From contig NZ_FUZE01000013.1 in NCBI RefSeq assembly GCF_900168205.1, positions 1 to 64,000 of the forward strand: DNA of 64,000 bases. The letters run 5' to 3'. Below, piece by piece: positions 54,208-63,243 of this stretch (within the stretch, counting starts at the first letter, position 1; each line of letters opens with the position of its first letter). The notes beneath the pieces are model-generated. The model was not told where the DNA came from. It saw only the letters and a program-made list of their open reading frames with translations, and searched no databases. Both the position numbers and the translations under genes were made by a program. Source of the DNA: Chryseobacterium balustinum (GTDB taxonomy: Bacteria; Bacteroidota; Bacteroidia; Flavobacteriales; Weeksellaceae).

Positions 54208-54295
54208 ATTCTGCAAAGATAAGAAATTCTCTTATTCGCAAACATTTTTTAGTTTATGGAATATCGATTTTAATATTATTTAAGAAAATTATGCA

Positions 54296-55501
54296 TCACA
54301 TTCTTGGAAATGCGAGGATATATCTTTTCGTCTTATGTACGATGAGACCTGACAAAAGTTGATCTTCCGACTCATCCAATTTCAAGACCTTTCCATTTTT
54401 TTGAAGAAGGTAAATCGGCTGTTTTTCTGTATCATAAGGAAGTAAACTTCTTGTAATTTGGTGAACTAATTCACCACCGTTATCAATTCCAAAAAAATCA
54501 TTGGTGTTTTTTATTTTTTCGTCAATAAATTTTTCATCAAAAGGATGCGAAGAGATAATTGTCTTCGGAAAATTACGCTGAATCACACATTTGCACCAGT
54601 AAGAAAGTACAAAATCTTCTGAGTTCTGCCATAATTTCATCGCCTGAACAACATCATTATCGTCAAGCTGTGTAAAACGTTCAACATCTTCATCGGTAGC
54701 TGCGCTTTTGCCTCTATTTAAAAAATATTTTAAATTTTCAGTTGCCGGCAAATCTATCCCTTCAGAAACAAGATATTTTGCTCGCTCGAGGATTTTCACC
54801 AAAATAAACTCTGCCAAAGCTGAAGTTTTATGGTAATAAACCTGCCAATACATAAACATCCTTGCCGTCAAAAAGTTTTCAATAGAATACACACCTTTTG
54901 CATCGATGACCAACTCTTCTTCACAAACATTCATCATTGAGATTATTCTTTGGGTATTGATATTCCCTTCTGAAACTCCCGTGAAAAAGCTGTCTCTGTT
55001 CAAATAATCCAAACGATCAACATCTAATTGCGAACTAATAAGCTGATTAAAAAATTTCCGATGGTATTTTCCCTGAAACATTTCTATCGCTGTCGATAAT
55101 TGTCCGCCAAATTCATCATTCAGTCTATTCATTAATAATAATGAAAGATTTTCGTGATGCCAATCATCCATCAACATACTTTCCAGAGCGTGAGAAAACG
55201 GACCGTGACCGATATCGTGCATCAGAATTGCCAACATCGCTCCTTTTTCCTCTTCAACAGAAATGGCAACTCCTTTTTGTTTTAAAGTTTCCAAAGCGGT
55301 AAACATCAAATGCATCGCACCAATCGCATGATGAAATCTTGTATGGGTTGCTCCCGGAAAAATTAAATTCAAAAGTCCGGTTTGTGAAATTCTTCTTAAT
55401 CTTTGAAAATAAGGATGTTCGATAACATCAAATAAGATTTCGTGAGGTATTTTTATGAAACCGTGTACCGGATCGTTGATGATTTTAAGCTTGTTCTGCA
55501 T
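54296..55501 (-). CDS. HD-domain phosphohydrolase
   Basis: The 401-aa protein has the HD signature THTRFHHAIGAMHLMFTALE and AILMHDIGHGPFSHALESML, i.e. H...HD...D metal ligands, and a long helical C-terminal half (LDVDRLDYLNRDSFFTGVSE). It belongs to the dGTPase/YdhJ-like HD group and probably hydrolyses deoxynucleotide triphosphates or other nucleotides. It is divergent from porX (about 245 bp apart) and precedes the lpx operon on the same strand with 88 bp between, a neighbourhood conserved in flavobacteria to my knowledge. Confidence 0.9.
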   Translation of the reverse strand: MQNKLKIINDPVHGFIKIPHEILFDVIEHPYFQRLRRISQTGLLNLIFPGATHTRFHHAIGAMHLMFTALETLKQKGVAISVEEEKGAMLAILMHDIGHGPFSHALESMLMDDWHHENLSLLLMNRLNDEFGGQLSTAIEMFQGKYHRKFFNQLISSQLDVDRLDYLNRDSFFTGVSEGNINTQRIISMMNVCEEELVIDAKGVYSIENFLTARMFMYWQVYYHKTSALAEFILVKILERAKYLVSEGIDLPATENLKYFLNRGKSAATDEDVERFTQLDDNDVVQAMKLWQNSEDFVLSYWCKCVIQRNFPKTIISSHPFDEKFIDEKIKNTNDFFGIDNGGELVHQITRSLLPYDTEKQPIYLLQKNGKVLKLDESEDQLLSGLIVHKTKRYILAFPRM

Positions 55502-55746
55502 GGAAATATTCTGAGACTATTGCAAAATTAGGTTTTTAAAGTCAATTCAAAGAAAACAGCCAATTATTATTTAGAATATAAACATTAAAATTTATTTACA
55601 AATCGCAGTATTTATCTTATCTTCATGCAATAATTTGAGATAAAAATCTTTAACTAAGATTTAACTTTTAGACCTTTTATTTTGTGAGGTTTTATAAAGT
55701 TTTGGTCGCAGTTTTGATACATATTCCGCATAAAAAATAAACTTGT

Positions 55747-57291
55747 ATGTCAAACAAAATATTATGGATTGATGATGAAATAGATTTACTAAAACCCCAT
55801 ATCGTTTTTCTTGAAAAGAAAGGTTACGTTGTAACTCCGGTGAACAATGTAAATGAGGCTTTAGAACTTATTGATTCTGAGAAATTCGATTTAACCTTAA
55901 TCGATGAAAATATGCCGGGAATTTCCGGATTGGAAGCCATCCCAATGATTAAAGAGAAAGACAATTCTTTAAAAATCGTAATGGTAACCAAAAGCGAAGA
56001 AGAGCACATCATGGAAGAAGCTATTGGGTCTCAAATCGCAGATTACATTTTAAAACCTGTCAACCCAAACCAGATTTTACTTTCGCTGAAAAAAAATCTT
56101 CAGGAAGATAATTTGGTAGAGCAGAAAACTATTTTGCAGTATCAACAGGAATTCAGAAACCTATCGATGGAGCTTTCTTACCTGAGAACATACCAGGAAT
56201 GGGCAGAATATTATAAAAAAATTGTCAATTGGGAACTTAAATTTGATAAAGTAACCGATAATGAATTTGCAGACCTTCTTCAATCTCAAAAAGAGGAAGC
56301 CAATATTCAGTTTGCTAAATTTATCGAAAACAATTACGAAGACTGGTTGAATGGTTCTGAAAAACCAATGATGAGCCATACTCTATTTAAAGATAAAATA
56401 AAATCTGTCGTTGAAAAAGATAAAGTTCTTCTTTTGATGGTCGATAATCTAAGATATGACCAATGGAAAGTGATAGAGCCTCTTTTCACCAAATATTATA
56501 ATAAAGTTTCTGAAGATTATTATTACAGCATCCTTCCTACGGCAACTCAATATGCAAGAAATTCTTTTTTTGCAGGGCTTTTACCTTCAGAAATTGAAAA
56601 ACGCTTTCCGGAAAAATGGTTTAACGATAATGAAGAAGGAAATAAGAATGAATTTGAGCGTGATTTCTTAGAAGACCAAATGAAAAGAGTGGGTTTAAAC
56701 TCAAAATCAATGAAGTACCTTAAAGTTTTGAATGCAGATTTTGAGAAAAAAATCTATGATGACTTTAATCAGCACAAAAACAATGATCTTCTGGTAATTG
56801 TTTATAACTTCATTGATATTCTCTCGCATGCAAAAACTGATAATCATATTGTTGATCAGTTAATCAGAGATGATAAAACGTTCAGATCATTAACATCGAA
56901 CTGGTTTGAAAACTCTTCATTAATTAAGATCATTAAACTTGCTGCAGAAAACGGATTCAAATTGGTGATTACAACCGATCACGGAACTGTTTATGTGAAA
57001 AAACCCAGCCGCGTTGTTGGTGACAGGGAAACCTCAACTAACATCCGTTACAAAACAGGGAAAAGCTTAACGTATGATGATAAAGATGTTTGGGCAGTGA
57101 GCAATCCTGAAAAACTGTTTTTACCTAAAGGAAACCTGAGCTCGAAGTATATTTTTGCCAAAAACAATACATTTTTAGCCTATCCTAAAAACTATAATCA
57201 CTTTGTAAATTATTATAAAGAAACTTATCAGCACGGCGGAATTTCTTTGGAAGAATGTATTATTCCTATAAGTATTCTAGAACCTAAATAA
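55747..57291 (+). CDS. porX: T9SS response regulator PorX (receiver plus PglZ phosphatase-like domain)
   Basis: The 514-aa protein begins with a receiver domain: acidic pocket WIDDE (Asp 9/10), phospho-acceptor Asp 53 in LTLIDENMPG, Thr/Lys switch residues in MVTKSEEE and ADYILKPVNP. After a helical linker (about 120-210) comes a PglZ/alkaline-phosphatase-superfamily domain with VDNLRYDQW, ILPTATQYARNSFFAGLLPS and the metal site VITTDHGTVYVKK. This architecture is that of PorX, which with PorY and SigP controls type IX secretion genes. PorY is not nearby. It is the only regulator here that would govern the three T9SS-sorted products of this window. Monocistronic, convergent with the LamG gene. 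Confidence 0.94.
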   Translation: MSNKILWIDDEIDLLKPHIVFLEKKGYVVTPVNNVNEALELIDSEKFDLTLIDENMPGISGLEAIPMIKEKDNSLKIVMVTKSEEEHIMEEAIGSQIADYILKPVNPNQILLSLKKNLQEDNLVEQKTILQYQQEFRNLSMELSYLRTYQEWAEYYKKIVNWELKFDKVTDNEFADLLQSQKEEANIQFAKFIENNYEDWLNGSEKPMMSHTLFKDKIKSVVEKDKVLLLMVDNLRYDQWKVIEPLFTKYYNKVSEDYYYSILPTATQYARNSFFAGLLPSEIEKRFPEKWFNDNEEGNKNEFERDFLEDQMKRVGLNSKSMKYLKVLNADFEKKIYDDFNQHKNNDLLVIVYNFIDILSHAKTDNHIVDQLIRDDKTFRSLTSNWFENSSLIKIIKLAAENGFKLVITTDHGTVYVKKPSRVVGDRETSTNIRYKTGKSLTYDDKDVWAVSNPEKLFLPKGNLSSKYIFAKNNTFLAYPKNYNHFVNYYKETYQHGGISLEECIIPISILEPK

Positions 57292-57320
57292 AGTTTTTAA
57301 GCATCATAAAAAATAATAAA

Positions 57321-57345
57321 AGCCTCTTCAAGATTTGAAGAGGCT
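57321..57345. terminator. Terminator between porX and the LamG gene
   Basis: AGCCTCTTCAA/TTGAAGAGGCT (57321-57345), with A-rich sequence on the left side (57307-57320). It lies in the convergent interval and probably serves both genes. Confidence 0.8.
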
Positions 57346-57389
57346 AAATCATTAATATGGATTAGTAATAATGATTTATGAAAAAAAAA

Positions 57390-58637
57390 CTACTTTTTAA
57401 TTATTTTATAAACTCTGGCTTGTTGCTTTGAGATTACCTTCACCAAATAGACTCCTGCTTTCAACTGTGATATATTGAGTTCTGCATTCGCAGAATTTGG
57501 ATGAAAATCTATTAATCTCTGACCCGCAAAATTTGTAATTTCTACTTTTTCGATTGCATTTTTGGCAGTGATATTAAGAATCCCGTTGGTAGGATTTGGT
57601 GATAAAGTCAATTCAGAAATTGCATCAACATCATGTACTCCCAAAGTTACCGACTGACAAGAAGACGTTTGTGTACAACCTGCAATCGTAACAATTACTG
57701 CATAATTTCCTGGAACAGTAGGTGTAAAAGATTGCGTAGTTACTCCAACCGGAGCATTTCCGCTATTACAATTAACCCACTGATAAGTTGCGCCTGTTTG
57801 TGCAGCAGTTAATGTAGACCCGGAAACAGTAACCGTACTGTTGATATTTACCGCTCCAAGCGTTGAAGAACCAACGATATAATTTGAAGCAGTTCCGTTT
57901 AGAGCAAAACTATTTAAAGTACCGGTATAAGAACCTACAGAACTGGCAATAGAAGTTACAGTACTATTATTTGAATTAACCGTTCCTTCATTTATTTTGA
58001 AATAAGCCTTTAGATTTGCAGGCGGCGTACAAAATTCATAATTTTTATTTGCCTGAATTTCTGCCAGTGTAAGAGCTTTATCCCAAACACGAACTTCATC
58101 TATACTTCCATTAAAAAAACCACCAAGACTTGGAACAATTCTTCTTCCAATAATCATATTGGTAAGCGCTACAGTATTTGTTGCCGTACTTATATTTCCC
58201 TCCGTATCTAAATTACCGTCTACATACAATTTATATTTATTGGTAGATAAGCTATTATCGTAGGTTACGGCAATGTGATGCCAGTTTCCATCATTAAGAG
58301 TAACTGTACCATTTACTCCACCTCCTTTGTTTTCAATTCTTAACTTATACAATCCATTCACACTATTAATCCTTACTGTAAATCTTCCTCCGTTTACATT
58401 ATCAGATCCCCAAGTTGTCACCAGATTTTCTCCCGAAGTAGTTGTTGGCAATTTTATCCAAGCTTCTACAGTACGTGGTGCGTTTCCTAAAACGCCGGGA
58501 TAAGTGGTTTGAATATAATCATCAGTTCCGTCAAAATTAAGAGCATTTTGCTGGGCATTCAATCCCGAAGCCGATCCTAATAAAACAGTAAATAATGTCG
58601 CAAATTTTAATTTGCTCGTAAGTAGATTTTTATACAT
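57390..58637 (-). CDS. LamG-domain surface protein with T9SS sorting domain
   Basis: The start at the ATG at 58637 (MYKNLLTSKLKFATLFTVLL) gives 415 aa. After the signal peptide (cleaved at LNAQQ) comes a LamG/concanavalin-like domain (about 35-215: ALNFDGTDDYIQTTYPGV, VTLNDGNWHHIAVTYDNSLS, NGSIDEVRVWDKALTLAEIQ). Then comes an Ig-like region (TVTVSGSTLTAAQTGATYQW ... TIAGCTQTSSCQSVTLG) and the type A T9SS sorting domain (LTLSPNPTNGILNITAKNAI ... KAGVYLVKVISKQQARVYKI). It should be exported to the cell surface, where LamG modules bind glycans or other ligands. It lies directly downstream of the hybrid sensor gene, 97 bp apart on the same strand. Confidence 0.9.
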   Translation of the reverse strand: MYKNLLTSKLKFATLFTVLLGSASGLNAQQNALNFDGTDDYIQTTYPGVLGNAPRTVEAWIKLPTTTSGENLVTTWGSDNVNGGRFTVRINSVNGLYKLRIENKGGGVNGTVTLNDGNWHHIAVTYDNSLSTNKYKLYVDGNLDTEGNISTATNTVALTNMIIGRRIVPSLGGFFNGSIDEVRVWDKALTLAEIQANKNYEFCTPPANLKAYFKINEGTVNSNNSTVTSIASSVGSYTGTLNSFALNGTASNYIVGSSTLGAVNINSTVTVSGSTLTAAQTGATYQWVNCNSGNAPVGVTTQSFTPTVPGNYAVIVTIAGCTQTSSCQSVTLGVHDVDAISELTLSPNPTNGILNITAKNAIEKVEITNFAGQRLIDFHPNSANAELNISQLKAGVYLVKVISKQQARVYKIIKK

Positions 58638-58733
58638 ATTGAAATAATTTTGTTTTGCTAAAGTACATTTCGTGGCAAAAGCAGAAAAGCAATCTCGTTG
58701 CAAAAACTATCAATCTCGTTGCAAATCTCTATT

Positions 58734-61700
58734 TCAATGGTATGTATTGGGTGTTTTACCAAAATACTCTTTAAAACATTTGGTAAAATAAGAAGGACTA
58801 TTAAATCCGGTCATGTAAGCGACTTCAGAAATACTGTAATTTTGCTTTAATAATTCTGCAGCTTTCTTAAGTCTGTAAATTTTAATGATTTCCCCTGTCG
58901 GAATATTAAACATCATTTTCACTTTACGATGAAGGCTCGTTCTGCTCATCGATAATTCGGAAGCTAATTCGTCTACGCTAAAATTACTGTCATCTAAATT
59001 TTCGGCTAGGATTTCATAAATTTTATTGAGAAATTCTTTGTGCAGTTTATCTGTAGAGTCAGGTTGTTTGTTTTCGGGTACAATATTTGTTTCTGGTTGC
59101 AAAAGCTGTTTCTGAAAATATTCGTATTGCTTATTTTGTAAATTGAGCAGATTTTCTATTCTCAACCTCAACTCTTCTATACTGAAAGGTTTTACAACAT
59201 AATCGTTGGCTCCAAGAGAAAGACCTTCAAGCTTACTTTCTGCATCGGCTTTTGCAGTGAGCATAATAATAGGAATGTGATTGATGTTGACATCAGATTT
59301 TAAAGCTTTACAAAACTCAAAACCATCCATTTCGCTCATTGCAACATCACTTACAATAAGATTCGGCATTTTCTCCAAAGTAATTTCTAATGCTTCATTT
59401 CCGTTTTCAGCGGTTAAAACATGATATGATTCGGCTAAATTCCCTGCAATAAACTGCGCTAACTCTTTGTGATCTTCCACAATAAGAATCGTCGCTCTTT
59501 CTCCTGACTTTTCTTGACGCACTGCCTTTTCAGTCCATTGATCTTTTTGAGACTCAAAAGGAAGCCAGACCGAAAATGCAGTTCCCGAAGGATTTTGGGT
59601 AGAGCTTTTCATATCGATAGTTCCATGATGCAAATCTACCAGTTCTTTAACCAGTGAAAGACCCAAACCATTTCCCTGAAGCTGATTCTGATTGGAGCCT
59701 TTAAAATATCTTTCAAAAATTTCCGACTGCTCATTTTCTGGAATTCCTGCCCCGGAATCAATAACCTGAATCGATAAACTATTGATCTCTTTATCTACTT
59801 TCACCGTAACTGTATCGCCACTTTCACAAAATTTAATGGAATTCGAAATTAAATTATATAAAATCCGGTCTAAAGTATTGATTGAAAATAAAAACTCGGC
59901 TTTATCCGGAGATTCTAAACTGAGAGCAATTTTCTTTTCTGAAGCAGTTTCTAAAAAGGCATTCAGAATATTTGAAATAACAGGAACTACATCTCCCCAC
60001 ACAAAATGAGGCTTCAAAACTCCTGCTTCAAGCTTTGCCACATCGATCAACTGATCTGTAAGTTGTATGAGACTGTTTGTATTTTTCTTTATCGTCCCAA
60101 ATAATATTTCTTTCTCGTGCTGAGATTCTACAGACTTTAGCTGTTCTGCAGGACCTACAATAAGAGACAACGGCGTTCGGAATTCATGAGCAATATTGGC
60201 GAAAAATTTTGTTTTTATTTTATCGAGCCTGCGTAATTCCTGAGCTTCTTTTTGCTTTAGCTTGATCGAGTTTTTAATGATTTCCTGATTAATTTTAAAT
60301 CTTACAAACCAAAAAACACCACCAATTAACACCATCAGATATAACGTTATTGCCCACCACGTTTTCCACCAAGGTGGCGTCACTTTTATGGTTAAAGATT
60401 TGATGAGGTTGCTCCAGTTTCCGGTTGTATTGGTTGCATTGACCTGAAAAACATAATTTCCGGGCGGAAGTTTTGTAAAAATGGCTTCAGTATTATTCGC
60501 TGCAAAAATCCATTCATCCTGATAACCTTTTAAACGATAACGATATTGAATTTGCTGCGGCTCATTGTATTGAAGTGCGGCAAAGCTTATAGAAACCGTA
60601 TTTTCAAAATAATCTACAGAAAGCTCTTTAATTTGGTTTACAGGATTAAGATTTCTTTCAGCAAGATCTACTTGTTCATTATTAAGAGCAATCCTCGTAA
60701 TAGCAGTTGGAGGTGAGAAATTATCATTTTTAATATCTTCCGGATTGAAAACCACCCCGCTTTTCACACCACCAAATGCCATTTTTCCGTCGGGAAGCAT
60801 TAATTGATGAAACCTGTTGAACTCAATATTTTCCAAACCGTGAGAACGTGTAAAAATTCTTAGTTTATAAGTTGTTGGATTAAATTTTAAAAGCCCTTTA
60901 TTGGTTCCCATCCAAAGATTCCCCAATTTATCAGGAAGAATTGAATAGATTACATTATCGGGGAAACCTTCTTTTCCGGAAAAGATTTTAACCTTATTAT
61001 TTTTTTTATTGCATTGAATCAGGCCATCATTACTTCCAATCCATAAAACATCATCATTTTTCGGGTCAGGAACGAGAGAAATTAAATGATTAACAGGAAA
61101 AGCTTTTGTATTGTTTTTAATATTATCGATTTTTCTTGTGTCAAGATTTACTTTAATAATCCCGTGAGATTCTGTTGTAGCCCAAAGTATTTTGGTTTTA
61201 CGGTCAAAATTAATGTCAGTTGGCTTTATATTAGAATTAAAATTAATGAATGAAAACAACAATTTCCATTTTGCCTGCTGAAACAGATAAATATTGTTCA
61301 GCTCATCAATCACAATCGGTGATTCATTATAAAGGCTGATTCCTTTTATCGGAGCAAAAGATCCGTCTTTTATTTTTGGTAATTCAGGCAAACGGAAGAT
61401 TTTCTTCTGCAGATGATCATAATAAGAAACAACACGATTTAGGGCGATCCAGTTTTTATTTTGAGCTGTTACAGATCTTAGAAAATAGGAAGCCGGTAAA
61501 ATACCGTTCAACTCTTGCCAATTAAAAAAATTGTTGAGGGTAATGCCATAATAATTCTTCAACAGGTCTGCGGCAAAATCTTTTTCAAAATGAAAAGATT
61601 TAAAATTGAGCTTTGGATCTACCGTATAAATTCCTTCGGCATCTCCGCCAATCCACATTAAACCAGAATTATCAATAAGAAAAGCTTGCGGTGTCCTGTT

Positions 61701-62609
61701 TTTTTCAAAATTGAGAACAGTAGTTTTTCTAAAGCCTAAAACCGTATCGTAGTTATAAATAACATTGTCTGCAACAAAATATTCTTTACCCTGAAAATCT
61801 GTACTGAGCAATTTAATATTATAAATAGAAGAAAATGGCAGCTTTTCGTTTCTGAAAGTTTTTTTCACGGGATCAAAAAAATAGAACTGCTCTCTATCTG
61901 CCCACATTAATTCCCCATTTTTTCTCTGGTGAAACAATGCTGCTTCAATATTATTTTGCTGCAGCTTATTTGCAAACATAGTATAAGGAATAGCATTGTT
62001 TGTAAAGCTGTTTGTTTTTTTATCAAAAATCTTGAGGCTTTTCTGGGTTAATACCCAAATATTTTTGTTTTTGTCTTCAAGAATATTATAAATAATCTCA
62101 TTAGAATTAAAATTCAGATTTCTGCGGCTCAAAGTTTTTCTCTGAATATCAAAACTAAAGAGTTCATTTTTCATGGTTTTAAACCACAAATATCCGTCTT
62201 GTGTTACCAACCAGGATTTCCGATGAATATCAATATTATTTTTTTCTAAGAATGCTTTATTAATAATATGACTTATTTTTCCGGAATTTATATCCAAATA
62301 ATCGATTCCTGCAGATTCGTATTTTATCCAAAGTCCATTTTCTTTGCCTTTTCTTAAATAATCTACTGTATTTGAAGCTAAAGAATTTCTGTCGTTGAAA
62401 TGATGTTGAAAAGTTGTAAAGTTTCTTCCGTCGTATCGCGAAAGCCCGTTTCGGGTTCCAATCCATACAAAACCTTCATCATCCTGTTCTAAGGCAGAAA
62501 CGAATGATTGCGGAAGACCCTCATCTACAGATAAGTGTCTTATATTTTGAGAAAAAAATATCTGTAAACCAAAAAGAGAAAAAAATAAAAAGAAATTATG
62601 TTTAAGCAT
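58734..62609 (-). CDS. Hybrid two-component sensor/response regulator (HTCS) with AraC output
   Basis: The 1291-aa protein unites a full signalling path. The signal peptide is followed by a periplasmic two-component-type double beta-propeller (about 20-680; repeated DDEGFVWIGTRNGLSRYDG and LGNLWMGTNKGLLKFNP blades), a Y_Y_Y domain (about 690-770, QYRYRLKGYQDEWIFA), a transmembrane helix (WWAITLYLMVLIGGVFWFV), a histidine kinase (H-box HEFRTPLSLIVGPAEQL, N-box NLISNSIKFC, G1 DSGAGIPE, G2 GNGLGLSLVKELVDL), a receiver (LIVSDVAMSEMDG, phospho-Asp) and an AraC HTH (SMSRTSLHRKVKMMFN, EVAYMTGFNSPSYFTKCFKE). HTCS proteins sense oligosaccharides in the periplasm and induce adjacent polysaccharide genes. 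The only adjacent candidate here is the LamG gene, with no SusCD, which is unusual. Confidence 0.95.
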   Translation of the reverse strand: MLKHNFFLFFSLFGLQIFFSQNIRHLSVDEGLPQSFVSALEQDDEGFVWIGTRNGLSRYDGRNFTTFQHHFNDRNSLASNTVDYLRKGKENGLWIKYESAGIDYLDINSGKISHIINKAFLEKNNIDIHRKSWLVTQDGYLWFKTMKNELFSFDIQRKTLSRRNLNFNSNEIIYNILEDKNKNIWVLTQKSLKIFDKKTNSFTNNAIPYTMFANKLQQNNIEAALFHQRKNGELMWADREQFYFFDPVKKTFRNEKLPFSSIYNIKLLSTDFQGKEYFVADNVIYNYDTVLGFRKTTVLNFEKNRTPQAFLIDNSGLMWIGGDAEGIYTVDPKLNFKSFHFEKDFAADLLKNYYGITLNNFFNWQELNGILPASYFLRSVTAQNKNWIALNRVVSYYDHLQKKIFRLPELPKIKDGSFAPIKGISLYNESPIVIDELNNIYLFQQAKWKLLFSFINFNSNIKPTDINFDRKTKILWATTESHGIIKVNLDTRKIDNIKNNTKAFPVNHLISLVPDPKNDDVLWIGSNDGLIQCNKKNNKVKIFSGKEGFPDNVIYSILPDKLGNLWMGTNKGLLKFNPTTYKLRIFTRSHGLENIEFNRFHQLMLPDGKMAFGGVKSGVVFNPEDIKNDNFSPPTAITRIALNNEQVDLAERNLNPVNQIKELSVDYFENTVSISFAALQYNEPQQIQYRYRLKGYQDEWIFAANNTEAIFTKLPPGNYVFQVNATNTTGNWSNLIKSLTIKVTPPWWKTWWAITLYLMVLIGGVFWFVRFKINQEIIKNSIKLKQKEAQELRRLDKIKTKFFANIAHEFRTPLSLIVGPAEQLKSVESQHEKEILFGTIKKNTNSLIQLTDQLIDVAKLEAGVLKPHFVWGDVVPVISNILNAFLETASEKKIALSLESPDKAEFLFSINTLDRILYNLISNSIKFCESGDTVTVKVDKEINSLSIQVIDSGAGIPENEQSEIFERYFKGSNQNQLQGNGLGLSLVKELVDLHHGTIDMKSSTQNPSGTAFSVWLPFESQKDQWTEKAVRQEKSGERATILIVEDHKELAQFIAGNLAESYHVLTAENGNEALEITLEKMPNLIVSDVAMSEMDGFEFCKALKSDVNINHIPIIMLTAKADAESKLEGLSLGANDYVVKPFSIEELRLRIENLLNLQNKQYEYFQKQLLQPETNIVPENKQPDSTDKLHKEFLNKIYEILAENLDDSNFSVDELASELSMSRTSLHRKVKMMFNIPTGEIIKIYRLKKAAELLKQNYSISEVAYMTGFNSPSYFTKCFKEYFGKTPNTYH

Positions 62610-62766
62610 ATAAACTATTCACTATTTAAATTCGCAATATACTTATTAAAACAATGATTTTTTCATAAAAAAAATCAAATGTTAATTCACATCTGCTAAT
62701 CAAGGTTTTTTCCGCCGAATTTTGGTATTCATTTTGAAGTAGATTTTTACCCTTAATATAATCATT

Positions 62767-63177
62767 ATGACTAAAAACATTTTGGCAGCTTCGTTTGTTG
62801 CAGTATTGACCTTAACAGCTTGTAAAAAAGAAAACACCACATCAGAATCTTCTTTAGGTTCAGATTCTATGGTAAGCTCTCCGAAAGATTCTACCAATCA
62901 ACCAGCCAGCGATTCATTGGTAAATAATCAAACAGAATCGAATCCTGAAATTATCAAAACCACTCTTTCCGATAAAGATGGAAAAAAATTAGATGTAACA
63001 TTTAACAATACAAAAAACACGGCTACTCTACTATTTAATGGAGAAACGATAGAACTTGAAGGTCAAAAAACGGCATCCGGAATTTGGTATAAAAATGACC
63101 ATTACGAATTACGAGGCAAAGGAAATGAAAACGAACTTCACAAAGACGGAAAGCTAATTTTTAAAAGTGAAAAATAA
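62767..63177 (+). CDS. Small lipoprotein of unknown function
   Basis: The 136-aa product has a lipoprotein signal with Cys about 19 (LAASFVAVLTLTACKKENTT). A Ser/Asn-rich linker (SESSLGSDSMVSSPKDSTNQ) leads to a compact C-terminal domain (LDVTFNNTKNTATLLFNGET; GIWYKNDHYELRGKGNENEL) that resembles the MliC/C-type-lysozyme-inhibitor fold in pattern (YKNDHYELRGKG). Whether it is a lysozyme inhibitor is uncertain. Short monocistronic gene before xth. Confidence 0.75.
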   Translation: MTKNILAASFVAVLTLTACKKENTTSESSLGSDSMVSSPKDSTNQPASDSLVNNQTESNPEIIKTTLSDKDGKKLDVTFNNTKNTATLLFNGETIELEGQKTASGIWYKNDHYELRGKGNENELHKDGKLIFKSEK

Positions 63178-63189
63178 ACAAGTTATGAG

Positions 63190-63216
63190 TGTCGGTACAA
63201 AAACCGGCATTTGTTT
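63190..63216 (+). terminator. Weak terminator after the lipoprotein gene
   Basis: TGTCGGT/ACCGGCA (63190-63209; 7-bp stem with G-T pairs) followed by TTTGTTTTT. Confidence 0.55.
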
Positions 63217-63219
63217 TTA

Positions 63220-63227
63220 TAACTTTG
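63220..63227 (+). promoter_or_regulatory. -7 box (TAACTTTG) for xth
   Basis: TAACTTTG fits TAnnTTTG, 16 bp upstream of the ATG at 63244. No convincing -33 box was located. Confidence 0.45.
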
Positions 63228-63243
63228 CTTTTATATTTATTTT

